A stretch of DNA of 10,725 nt from Methanosarcinales archaeon (GTDB lineage: Archaea; Halobacteriota; Syntropharchaeia; Alkanophagales; Methanospirareceae): contig JAODGV010000067.1 of the NCBI GenBank assembly GCA_025464425.1, positions 815-11,539 on the forward strand, written 5' to 3'. The first letter of the stretch is position 1. Each line of letters begins with the position of its first letter. This document shows positions 1-6,511 of this stretch, in pieces. The notes below the pieces were generated by a model. It did no database searches, was not told the origin of the DNA, and saw only the letters and a program-made list of their open reading frames with translations. Both the position numbers and the translations under genes were made by a program.

Positions 1-139
1 CATCTCGTGTTTTTGTCATCAACTTTTGCCCATTCCTGCAAGAATTCAAAAACTGATTAGTGAATTTCGGTGCATTTCGTCTGGAGTTTTTCTATTTCTT
101 TTTCTTCCATAGGTTTTGTAAACAGGACCAAGCTATTTA
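1..139. other. Left edge, no convincing gene
   Basis: No frame here gives a recognisable protein. On the minus strand one frame reads MEEKEIEKLQTKCTEIH from an ATG at 110-108, meets an in-frame TAA at 59-57, then stays open as SVFEFLQEWAKVDDKNTR to the window edge. Both halves have a charged, protein-like composition. It could be the broken start of a leftward gene, or chance. The plus-strand frames all stop within about 110 bases and look non-coding. Confidence 0.2.
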
Positions 140-141
140 TT
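131..141 (+). promoter_or_regulatory. Possible TATA box for the thiamine-binding protein gene
   Basis: The AT-rich element AGCTATTTATT resembles an archaeal TATA box. With the usual spacing of about 25 bases, transcription would start near 161, some 18 bases before the preferred ATG at 179. That ATG has no clear Shine-Dalgarno sequence in front of it, which fits a short-leader mRNA. Weak evidence from position and composition only. Confidence 0.3.
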
Positions 142-178
142 GAGGAAACTACCCTGGATTTTAGTAATAATAGTAATA

Positions 179-511
179 ATGATAATAGCAGAAATCACTG
201 TTATTCCTATCGGTACATGTACACCGGGTGTGAGTGAATATGTGGCGGTGGCGGTGGCTGAATTACGGAACCTTGGTTTGAAGCCCCAGCTCACCGCTAT
301 GGGCACTATATTCGAAGCTGATAACATAGACATAGTATTGAATGCATTCAAAGCCGTGCATGAATCCGTCTTTGCACGAGGTGCAATGCGTGTAGTCACA
401 AGTTTGAGGATAGACGAGAGGAGGGATAAGGAAGCAAGCGCAGAAGAGAAGATACAGTCGGTCTATTCGCAACTCCTCACTCGAGATAATTCTGGAAGTA
501 CAGCTCGGTGA
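179..511 (+). CDS. MTH1187/YkoF-like thiamine-binding family protein
   Basis: A 110-residue protein of the MTH1187 family (DUF77, PF01910). These small ferredoxin-fold, multimeric proteins are annotated as thiamine-binding through their relation to YkoF. Family hallmarks seen are an N-terminal strand with the IPIGT motif (residues 9-13), MGTIFEAD (41-48), the KAVHESVFARGAMRVVTS segment (58-75), and the RIDERRDKE motif (77-85). The reading frame opens at a TTG at 140, but that would add a 13-residue hydrophobic leader not expected in this cytosolic family. I prefer the ATG at 179, which places MIIAEITVIP as in relatives. The last ten residues (TRDNSGSTAR) extend past the usual end, and the final 35 bases overlap the convergent corrinoid-activator gene. 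The role is probably thiamine or thiamine-precursor binding or sensing; no thiamine gene is visible beside it. Confidence 0.85.
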   Translation: MIIAEITVIPIGTCTPGVSEYVAVAVAELRNLGLKPQLTAMGTIFEADNIDIVLNAFKAVHESVFARGAMRVVTSLRIDERRDKEASAEEKIQSVYSQLLTRDNSGSTAR

Positions 512-2054
512 CGAACTTCTCCATGAAATCCTCCTCCTCTTCCAGCTTTATATGCTCTATCCGTTTCGCAACCTCTTCCGCATCCGCGCGCTTATGCTTT
601 GAGATGAGTGCCTGCCTGGCTCCTTCCAGTGCGGCATTGCCGACCTTCTTCATTCGCTCTCCCGGAATTGGAGGCAGCAGTCCTATACGAATCGCATTCG
701 CCGTGTTCGTGAAATTGACGAACCCGCCTGCAAGGTATATCGTATCTATATCCCCGAGCTCAATGCCATATTTATCGAGCAACACCCTTATACCAACCGC
801 AACGGCGGTTTTAGCAAGATTGAGCTGGTCTATATCCGTCTCCAGGAGCCTGATCCCTTTCGTTATCCTTAATTCCTTCCGGGCACCCCTGAACTTACCC
901 CGCCCGTCTATCACTCCATGCTCTAATAATTCCGCTAAGGTATCTATCAGCCCTGAGCCGCAGATGCCAACCGGAGGTGCATCGCCTATCGTCTTATACT
1001 CCACTTTACCATCAGCGCAGATTCGCACCTCTTTTATCGCTCCTTCCACACCACCCATACCACATGAGATACTGGCGCCCTCAAAAGCGGGACCAGCCGC
1101 CGCTGAGGTCGCAATCAGCCGTTCACGGTTACCAAGCACTATCTCGGTATTTGTCCCCACATCTATCGCCATGCATATTTCTCTTCCAAGATACAAACCG
1201 GTCGCCAGCACCACCGCGAGTGCATCGGCACCGACGAAACTGCCTATCAGTGGTAGTCCATAAACCCTCGCCTCTGGATTCATCGTGAGCTGTAGCTCCT
1301 TCGCCAGTTTCAACACCGGATCCGTGCTCTCAGGTTCATAAGGCGCCTTACCCAGCGACTGTACCGGTAAGTCAAAGAAGAGGTTTCGCATCACTGGATT
1401 GCCAACCACCACCAGTTCATAGACTGTCTCGCTCTTACCGCCGGTCATAGAAACTATCATATCGTTAACCGCGGTTCTTATCTCACTTACCAGTATATCC
1501 TGCCCACTCTTCGCAAATTCTATCCTTGAAATCACGTTATTGCCGTATTTCGTCTGCGGATTCTCCCTTGAACTCTTTGCAACTACTGCTCCCGTCTCCA
1601 GATCGATCAGATAACCGGCAAGTGTTGTGGTACCGATATCAATAGCAATCCCGTACAGCGCACCGGTATAATCACCTATGTACGAAGAATTGTAAAATAC
1701 ACGATCAGCTTCTCGATGTACATAAGGTTCTATCGGTATCCACCTGTACTCACCCGATTCCAGAACATAATATACTCTCTCCGGTACGTTAACGTATACA
1801 GGCTCATCGGTTCTCAATATCCACGCCTGACATGCAAGCCGCTGGTTGCCGGTGATAAACTTCTTCTCCGCTTCTCGTGGCTCCGATAATGCACCTGGCG
1901 GGGCTTTCACTTCCACCAGGCACTGACCACATTTGCCATCACCACCGCAGGACGCATCTATCGGTATACCCAGTTCCTGTAAATACGATAATATTGTTCG
2001 ACCAGCAACGAGTTCCGTCTCGATCGTTCGCCCATTTCTGAAGGTGATCTTCAT
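477..2054 (-). CDS. RACo/RamA-like reductive activator of corrinoid proteins (2Fe-2S + ASKHA ATPase)
   Basis: A 525-residue cytosolic protein that by family couples ATP hydrolysis to re-reduction of inactive Co(II) corrinoid on methyltransferase or corrinoid iron-sulfur proteins, restoring Co(I). The N-terminal 90 residues are a plant-type 2Fe-2S ferredoxin domain with ligands C36, C42, C45 and C75. A linker leads to an ASKHA ATPase of the DUF4445/RACo C-terminal type: DIGTTT (139-144), VVGNPVMRNLFF (216-227), GSFVGADA (271-278), DVGTNTEI (298-305), AAGPAFEGASI (319-329), GICGSGLID (363-371) and LAGGFVNF (441-448). Methanogen RamA carries C-terminal 4Fe-4S clusters instead. This one has none and resembles bacterial RACo in plan, though it is shorter than the roughly 630 residues of the characterised enzyme. 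Its ATG overlaps the upstream stop as ATGA with no Shine-Dalgarno, suggesting translational coupling. The partner corrinoid protein is not in the window. Confidence 0.85.
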   Translation of the reverse strand: MKITFRNGRTIETELVAGRTILSYLQELGIPIDASCGGDGKCGQCLVEVKAPPGALSEPREAEKKFITGNQRLACQAWILRTDEPVYVNVPERVYYVLESGEYRWIPIEPYVHREADRVFYNSSYIGDYTGALYGIAIDIGTTTLAGYLIDLETGAVVAKSSRENPQTKYGNNVISRIEFAKSGQDILVSEIRTAVNDMIVSMTGGKSETVYELVVVGNPVMRNLFFDLPVQSLGKAPYEPESTDPVLKLAKELQLTMNPEARVYGLPLIGSFVGADALAVVLATGLYLGREICMAIDVGTNTEIVLGNRERLIATSAAAGPAFEGASISCGMGGVEGAIKEVRICADGKVEYKTIGDAPPVGICGSGLIDTLAELLEHGVIDGRGKFRGARKELRITKGIRLLETDIDQLNLAKTAVAVGIRVLLDKYGIELGDIDTIYLAGGFVNFTNTANAIRIGLLPPIPGERMKKVGNAALEGARQALISKHKRADAEEVAKRIEHIKLEEEEDFMEKFVTELYFQNYLE

Positions 2055-2551
2055 TTAACTGAATAGCCGAGCCTGGCACACAGTTCCCTTCGTTCCTCCT
2101 TCTCCGCTTCTGTCTCTATTCGCTCCACTGCCGTGCCATCAACCACACCGAGCACCGCGCGACCCAGCTCGGTCTCCGCTACCATCACTTCCAGCGGGTT
2201 CGCTGATGCCGCATAGATATTGGCAACTGCGGGATGCGATTTCAAAACACCAAGTACATTTATAGGAAATGCATTATCCAGCATAATAAAAAATGTGTGA
2301 GAAGCCCCTATTCGGAGGCAATTCTCACCTGCTAACCGCTTCAAATCCTCGTCATTACCCGTAACGCGTGTCAATCTCGGTGCCGCTTCGTTCATCGCGA
2401 CCGCGCATTTCAGCTCTGGTACAGCGGTCAATAGAGCTCTGAAGATGTCGTCACAGGCGAAGATGGTGAAATTACCCTGACCTATTATCACCTGTTTTCC
2501 TTCCGGATTCCTTACCTCTATTCGTTCTATCTTCACCACTTCGTCACTCAC
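2051..2551 (-). CDS. PF04008 family protein (adenosine-specific kinase homologue)
   Basis: A 166-residue member of the PF04008/DUF355 family, named adenosine-specific kinase after structural work on a Pyrobaculum protein; the physiological role remains thinly supported. Conserved stretches are VIIGQGNF (21-28), TGNDEDL (64-70), GASHTFFIMLDNAFPINVL (82-100) and ASANPLEVMVAETELGRAVL (115-134) followed by GVVDG. The C-terminal RRELCARLGYSVK also matches the family, so it is full length. The frame begins with GTG at 2551, inside the ferredoxin 3' end (8-base overlap). GTG codons for residues 5 and 6 are alternative starts and would lose only the poorly conserved SDEV. The stop overlaps the corrinoid-activator start by 4 bases. 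Being between a ferredoxin and a corrinoid activator, it may serve methyl-transfer or adenosine metabolism, but that is inference from context. Confidence 0.85.
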   Translation of the reverse strand: MSDEVVKIERIEVRNPEGKQVIIGQGNFTIFACDDIFRALLTAVPELKCAVAMNEAAPRLTRVTGNDEDLKRLAGENCLRIGASHTFFIMLDNAFPINVLGVLKSHPAVANIYAASANPLEVMVAETELGRAVLGVVDGTAVERIETEAEKEERRELCARLGYSVK

Positions 2552-2789
2552 TTGCTTCTACCATACTTATCGCACCCTGCTCGCATACATCCACACAGAC
2601 CTCGCAATCGGTACATTCCTCAGCGTTTATCTCCGCGTGCTGCTCTCGTCCCATCGGGGCATTGCTCGGATCTGGCTCCTCGACCAGACTTATCGCCTCC
2701 ACCGGGCACTCCTCCATACACATGCTCGTTCCTTTCTCTTTCCTCCCTTTACAGCCATCACACTTATCCAGATCTACTACTGCTGGCAT
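2544..2789 (-). CDS. Small 2x[4Fe-4S] ferredoxin
   Basis: An 81-residue electron carrier, by composition a soluble acidic dicluster ferredoxin. Counting from the preferred ATG at 2789, cluster I ligands are C10, C13, C24 and C28-Pro, with an unusually wide CX2CX10CX3CP spacing. Cluster II is the regular CX2CX2CX3C (C59, C62, C65, C69), followed by Glu rather than Pro. The KCDGCKG start and wide first motif recall the ferredoxin-like beta subunit of APS reductase, though this protein lacks the rest of that subunit. The frame also has an upstream ATG at 2828 (94 aa), but that codon abuts the TATA box TTATATATATAA. The ATG at 2789 has GGAG just upstream and a normal distance from that box, so I chose it. 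First gene of the ferredoxin/PF04008/RACo-like operon and a plausible electron donor to the activator's 2Fe-2S domain. Confidence 0.82.
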   Translation of the reverse strand: MPAVVDLDKCDGCKGRKEKGTSMCMEECPVEAISLVEEPDPSNAPMGREQHAEINAEECTDCEVCVDVCEQGAISMVEASE

Positions 2790-2827
2790 TTCTCCATCAC
2801 ACTCCCTTAAACTCTCCTCTGTATTCA

Positions 2828-2840
2828 TTATATATATAAG
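2828..2840 (-). promoter_or_regulatory. TATA box of the ferredoxin/PF04008/RACo-like operon
   Basis: On the minus strand the sequence reads CTTATATATATAA, a near-ideal archaeal TATA box containing the 12-base palindrome TTATATATATAA. The expected start of transcription is about 25 bases downstream, near 2806-2812. That leaves a leader of about 20 purine-rich bases (GGGAG, GGAG) before the ATG at 2789. A second AT-rich element at 2904-2913 could serve this direction too, but would give a much longer leader. Confidence 0.6.
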
Positions 2841-2903
2841 TTGCTATTTTTTTGTGCTAAATCTAAATGAGAGGATGCAGTCTCTCCTCTTTGAAAGCTG
2901 AAC

Positions 2904-2913
2904 TTATTTAAAT
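2904..2913 (+). promoter_or_regulatory. TATA box of the chaperonin/polX operon
   Basis: TTATTTAAAT on the plus strand is a good archaeal TATA box, with the purine-rich GAAAG (2893-2897) upstream as a possible BRE. Usual spacing puts the transcription start near 2932-2936, immediately before the GAGGTGA ribosome-binding site and about a dozen bases before the ATG at 2946. This makes a short, well-organised leader. Confidence 0.55.
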
Positions 2914-2933
2914 CACTGTGTAATATCTATAAT

Positions 2934-2944
2934 GAGGTGAGGGG
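2934..2944 (+). promoter_or_regulatory. Ribosome-binding site deciding the chaperonin start
   Basis: GAGGTGAGGGG contains GAGGTGA, complementary to the archaeal 16S rRNA 3' end, and ends two bases before the ATG at 2946 (five bases from GAGGTGA). This favours the ATG over the in-frame GTG at 2937, which lies inside the site itself. Confidence 0.65.
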
Positions 2945-2945
2945 T

Positions 2946-4769
2946 ATGATAAAGGAGGAATTACCACCTGGTGAGGTTCCACCAGAGGAGATTCAGGAGA
3001 CTAATATGATGGTTTGTGCTGCTTTCTCTGATATGTTCAAGCCTGTAATTGGTCCTTTCGGGTCAAAGATATTGATAACAGAAGGTGCGACGAAAGTAGA
3101 AGCTGCAGACCTGGTATCAAGCAATGCGTACAGCCTGATAAAAGAGCTGAAGTACATGCATCCAACTGCTGACATACTGATTACCGCAGGGTTGACTCAG
3201 GGTGAGCGTGTGGGTGATGGCATAGCTACGGTAATGATACTGATAGGCGAGCTGGTGAGGCGGGGATACGAGCTGAAACTGGCAGGTGTGCATCAAAATA
3301 TCGTGGTTGATGGTTATGAACGCGCTCTTGCCGTTGTCAGATCAACCTTAGAGGAGATGGCGACCCGCGTGGACGTGAAGGATGAAGCGAGCAATGCATT
3401 ATTGCGACAGGTGGCGAAGACAGCACTAAAAAAGGGCGAATTCTGCAATGAGAATATTTTAGCAGATGCGGTGGTGGAGAGCATACACCGATTGAGTAAC
3501 AAGGGTAAGATAGATGTTGAGGATATTACAATAGAGGCGAAGAGCGGAGGGAACGTGAATGAGACCCATTTCTTTGAGGGTGTGGTTGTGGACCGTGAGG
3601 TGCTGGATGCATTACCGACAGAGATGGAGGATGCGAAGATAGCGCTACTCGATTTCCCGATAGAATACAGGGAGCCGAAGATAAAGGGGAGGAAGGAGTT
3701 ACCAACCGGTATGCCCGCACGTGAGCGAAGCAAAGCGGGTGAGACACTCGGTGCTCTCGATTTCCATGTGAAGATAACGAAACCCGGTCATTTCCGTGAA
3801 TTCCGGGCGACAAGGTCTCGCATATTTAACGAACTCGTGGAGCCGGTAGTGAATTGTGGCGCTAATGTCATCTGCTGCCGGTGGGGTGTGGACGACGATG
3901 CACTCCCGAAATTCCGTGATGCGGGTGTAATGCTGATAAAGCGTGTTAAATTAACCGACCTTGAACGGCTTGAACGTGCTACGGGCGCTAAGATAGTGAA
4001 AGATGTGAGTGACCTCAGCCCTGAGAAGTTCGGTTATGCGGGTCGGGTGATACAGCGCGAGATAGGTGGTGACAAGTATGTCTTCTTTGAGCGATGCAGG
4101 TGTGGTGATTCCGCTTCTATTATTGTACGAGGTACTTCTCTCAGGGTTCTGGAAGGGCTGGTGGGTGAGCTGAAGAGCGCTCTCCATGCTGTTGCACAGG
4201 TATTTGAGGATAATCGTGTGGTGCCGGGCGGTGCTGCGGTCGAGGTGGAGACCGCACTGCGGCTGCGTAAATTCGCACGTGGTATAGCAAGCAAGGAGCA
4301 ACTGGCAATAGAAGCATTTGCAGATGCGCTGGAGGCGATCCCTCGTGCAATAGCGAAGAACTGCGGCATGGATCAGATAGATACTTTAACACGGCTGAGA
4401 GCAGAGCATTTCAATGGTAATATCAATGCCGGTATCTCAGGCTCCGATAAGGATATAAGAGACATGTACGATGCGGGCATAGTGGATCCGTTAGGAGTGA
4501 AGTTACAGGCTTTTATTTCAGCGACAGAAGCGGCTACGGGCATGCTGAAGATAGACGATCTGCATATAGCGAAGAGCGCGGTGGCGAAGGAAGCGGAAGA
4601 CATAGAGGCGCGTATAGCGGGCAGGACGAAGGATATAATAGAAACGGAACGAAAACCACCAGATTTCAAGTTCAAAGGTGGACGGTTGAGTTATCCGGGC
4701 ACAAGGGAGGAGCGATTGAAGTCGCTCTACCGTAAGGAGGACCGTAAAGAACTGGGCTTGCCAGTCTAA
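2946..4769 (+). CDS. Divergent group II chaperonin (thermosome-like), probable catalytic-site loss
   Basis: A 607-residue TCP-1/cpn60 family protein aligning along its whole length with thermosome subunits: equatorial IGPFGSK (35-41), GDG (90-92), LAGVHQNIVVDGY (112-124), apical NCGANVI (303-309), lower hinge to PGGAAVE (427-433), and the C-terminal FADALEAIP and MLKIDDL blocks. Family members fold proteins in double rings using ATP. Here the NDGAT motif aligns without gaps, from the nearby HP, to SNAYS (59-63), so its catalytic Asp is Asn60. The LEDA/HDA Asp of the hydrolysis site aligns with Ser411. Only GDG, with Asp91, is kept. There is an insertion of about 25 basic and polar residues near 243-270 before the apical protrusion, and a charged C-terminal tail of about 60 residues replaces the usual GGM-rich end. 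It may be a non-hydrolysing ring subunit, a regulator of canonical thermosomes, or a scaffold. The start is set by the ribosome-binding site. It lies 14 bases upstream of polX. Confidence 0.85.
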   Translation: MIKEELPPGEVPPEEIQETNMMVCAAFSDMFKPVIGPFGSKILITEGATKVEAADLVSSNAYSLIKELKYMHPTADILITAGLTQGERVGDGIATVMILIGELVRRGYELKLAGVHQNIVVDGYERALAVVRSTLEEMATRVDVKDEASNALLRQVAKTALKKGEFCNENILADAVVESIHRLSNKGKIDVEDITIEAKSGGNVNETHFFEGVVVDREVLDALPTEMEDAKIALLDFPIEYREPKIKGRKELPTGMPARERSKAGETLGALDFHVKITKPGHFREFRATRSRIFNELVEPVVNCGANVICCRWGVDDDALPKFRDAGVMLIKRVKLTDLERLERATGAKIVKDVSDLSPEKFGYAGRVIQREIGGDKYVFFERCRCGDSASIIVRGTSLRVLEGLVGELKSALHAVAQVFEDNRVVPGGAAVEVETALRLRKFARGIASKEQLAIEAFADALEAIPRAIAKNCGMDQIDTLTRLRAEHFNGNINAGISGSDKDIRDMYDAGIVDPLGVKLQAFISATEAATGMLKIDDLHIAKSAVAKEAEDIEARIAGRTKDIIETERKPPDFKFKGGRLSYPGTREERLKSLYRKEDRKELGLPV

Positions 4770-4783
4770 GAAAAGCTTAGAAA

Positions 4784-6511
4784 ATGATAAATCTGGACAT
4801 AGCGCGTATATTCGATGAGATTGCGGATATTCTGGAGGTCAAAGGGGATAATCCCTTCCGTGTGAGGGCATACAGGCGAGCTGCACGCACGATAGAGACA
4901 CTGACGCAGGATTTGAAGGTCATTGCGGAACGCGGTGGCGTGAGCGAACTGAAGAAGATACCGGGTATAGGCGAGGGCATAGCGAAGAAGATAGTGGAGA
5001 TTGCCCAGACTGGCGATTGCAAGAAGCACAGGGAACTGGCACGTGAGTTACCGCACGGTCTGCTTGAGCTGCTGGCTATACCACGTGTGGGACCGAAGAC
5101 GATAGCGAAGGTGCATAAAGAGCTTGGAATATCAAGCATTGCGGAGCTGGAAGCTGCAGCGAAGCAACACAAGCTCCGTGGTATATCCGGGCTGGGTGCC
5201 AAGGTGGAAGAGAACATACTCAAAGGTATAGAGCAGTACAGGCACTACAAAGGCAGGAAAACGCTTTATGAAGCTTTACCACGTGCAGAAGCGATATTGA
5301 ATGAGTTGAAGAAGCTGGACGTTGTGGAACGAATAACGATTGCGGGTAGCCTGCGCCGGATGCGTGAGACGATAGGAGATATAGATATACTGGTTGTATC
5401 GAAGCACCCAAAAGAGGTTATGGACGCATTCACCAGCCTGGAAGGTGTGGAGGACATAGTAGCAAAGGGTGATACGAAATCATCAATTGTGCTGAGGGGC
5501 ATGGATGTGGACCTCCGGGTGGTGGATGCCGGATCGTTCGGTGCGGCAGTTCATTATTTCACGGGCTCCAAGCACCACAATATAAGGATAAGAGAGCTGG
5601 GTGTGAAGCGAGGGCTGAAGATAAACGAGTACGGGATCTTCAAAACGGATTCGGGTGAGAAGATAGGGGGAGAGAACGAGGAGGATGTGTTCAGTTGTGT
5701 TGGACTCGCGTATATACCACCTGAACTGAGAGAGGACAGAGGCGAAGTGGAAGCGGCACAGGAGAACCGGATACCCGTGCTGATAGAGCTTGAGGAACTG
5801 AAAGGCGATCTGCACGTGCATACGAAATGGAGTGATGGCAAGAACAGTGTGGAGGAGATGGCGAAAGCTGCTATCTCGCTGGGTTATGAGTACGTGGCGG
5901 TGGCGGATCATTCACCTGCGGTGGGTATTGCCGGTGGTATGGACGAAGCGAAGATAAGGAAGCGGCAGGAGGAGATAGATAAGGTGAACAAGCAATTTGA
6001 AGGTGAATTCAGGGTGCTATCCTCGGTAGAAGTGGATATAAAATCCGACGCATCGCTCGACCTCACGGATGACATATTGAAGGATCTGGATGTGGTCGTT
6101 GCCGCGGTGCATTCTAAATTCACTCAGGATAAAGATACGATGACGAAACGAATCATAAGCGCAATGGAGAACGAGCATGTGGATATAATCGCGCATCCAA
6201 CGGGTCGTTTACTCGGTAAACGAGAGCCGTACGAGGTGGATATGGAGCGATTGATGGAGGTTGCGAAAGATACGGGCACGATTATGGAGCTTAACTCGTT
6301 TCCAGACCGGCTCGATTTGAATGACCTCCACTGCAGGATGGCGAAGGACTACGGTGTGCCCATCGCTATCTCAACCGATGCACATGATGCGATGCAGATG
6401 CGGGATGTGATGAGATACGGTGTGGCAACCGCACGGAGAGGGTGGCTTGAGCCAAAAGATGTGGTGAATACGCGTGGGCTGGAAGAGATGATGAGGCTGA
6501 TGAAAGGATAG
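4784..6511 (+). CDS. polX: Family X DNA polymerase with PHP domain (PolX)
   Basis: A complete 575-residue PolX, the gap-filling repair polymerase of bacteria and archaea, with a C-terminal PHP domain that gives metal-dependent 3'-5' exonuclease or phosphoesterase activity in characterised relatives. In order it has an N-terminal 8-kDa-like helical domain, helix-hairpin-helix segments (KKIPGIGEGIAKKI, 57-70; IPRVGPKTIA, 99-108; GISGLGAK, 133-140), and a palm with GSLRRMRETIGDIDILV (188-204). D199 and D201 are metal ligands there, and the third carboxylate is D243 in VDLRVVD. The PHP domain starts near 341 with DLHVH (H344, H346), then ADH (375-376), E416, H443, H471 and TDAH (D532, H534), so the metal-binding set looks intact. 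No residue appears lost. The start ATG follows the chaperonin stop by 14 bases without a strong Shine-Dalgarno, so it is probably cotranscribed. Likely role: base-excision or gap repair. Confidence 0.95.
   Translation: MINLDIARIFDEIADILEVKGDNPFRVRAYRRAARTIETLTQDLKVIAERGGVSELKKIPGIGEGIAKKIVEIAQTGDCKKHRELARELPHGLLELLAIPRVGPKTIAKVHKELGISSIAELEAAAKQHKLRGISGLGAKVEENILKGIEQYRHYKGRKTLYEALPRAEAILNELKKLDVVERITIAGSLRRMRETIGDIDILVVSKHPKEVMDAFTSLEGVEDIVAKGDTKSSIVLRGMDVDLRVVDAGSFGAAVHYFTGSKHHNIRIRELGVKRGLKINEYGIFKTDSGEKIGGENEEDVFSCVGLAYIPPELREDRGEVEAAQENRIPVLIELEELKGDLHVHTKWSDGKNSVEEMAKAAISLGYEYVAVADHSPAVGIAGGMDEAKIRKRQEEIDKVNKQFEGEFRVLSSVEVDIKSDASLDLTDDILKDLDVVVAAVHSKFTQDKDTMTKRIISAMENEHVDIIAHPTGRLLGKREPYEVDMERLMEVAKDTGTIMELNSFPDRLDLNDLHCRMAKDYGVPIAISTDAHDAMQMRDVMRYGVATARRGWLEPKDVVNTRGLEEMMRLMKG

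Noticed and set aside
140..178. TTG-initiated hydrophobic leader on the thiamine-binding-family protein
   Set aside because: It would add MRKLPWILVIIVI before the family's normal start. The family is cytosolic and begins at about the ATG at 179, so the hydrophobic run is probably untranslated leader.
508..1263. Long plus-strand open frame of 251 codons opposite the corrinoid activator
   Set aside because: It is the antisense shadow of a clearly conserved gene, Ser/Pro-rich, with no family resemblance.
2932..2940. Two-codon upstream ORF (ATG AGG TGA) before the chaperonin
   Set aside because: It arises from the ribosome-binding site sequence itself and has no Shine-Dalgarno; chance occurrence is likely.
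2950..2959. Second strong Shine-Dalgarno (AAAGGAGG) just inside the chaperonin gene
   Set aside because: No start codon lies at a suitable distance downstream in the chaperonin frame, and it simply encodes Lys-Glu-Glu.
4767..4783. Regulatory palindrome AAGCTT between chaperonin and polX
   Set aside because: A six-base palindrome in a 14-base gap is expected by chance and there is no room for a promoter.
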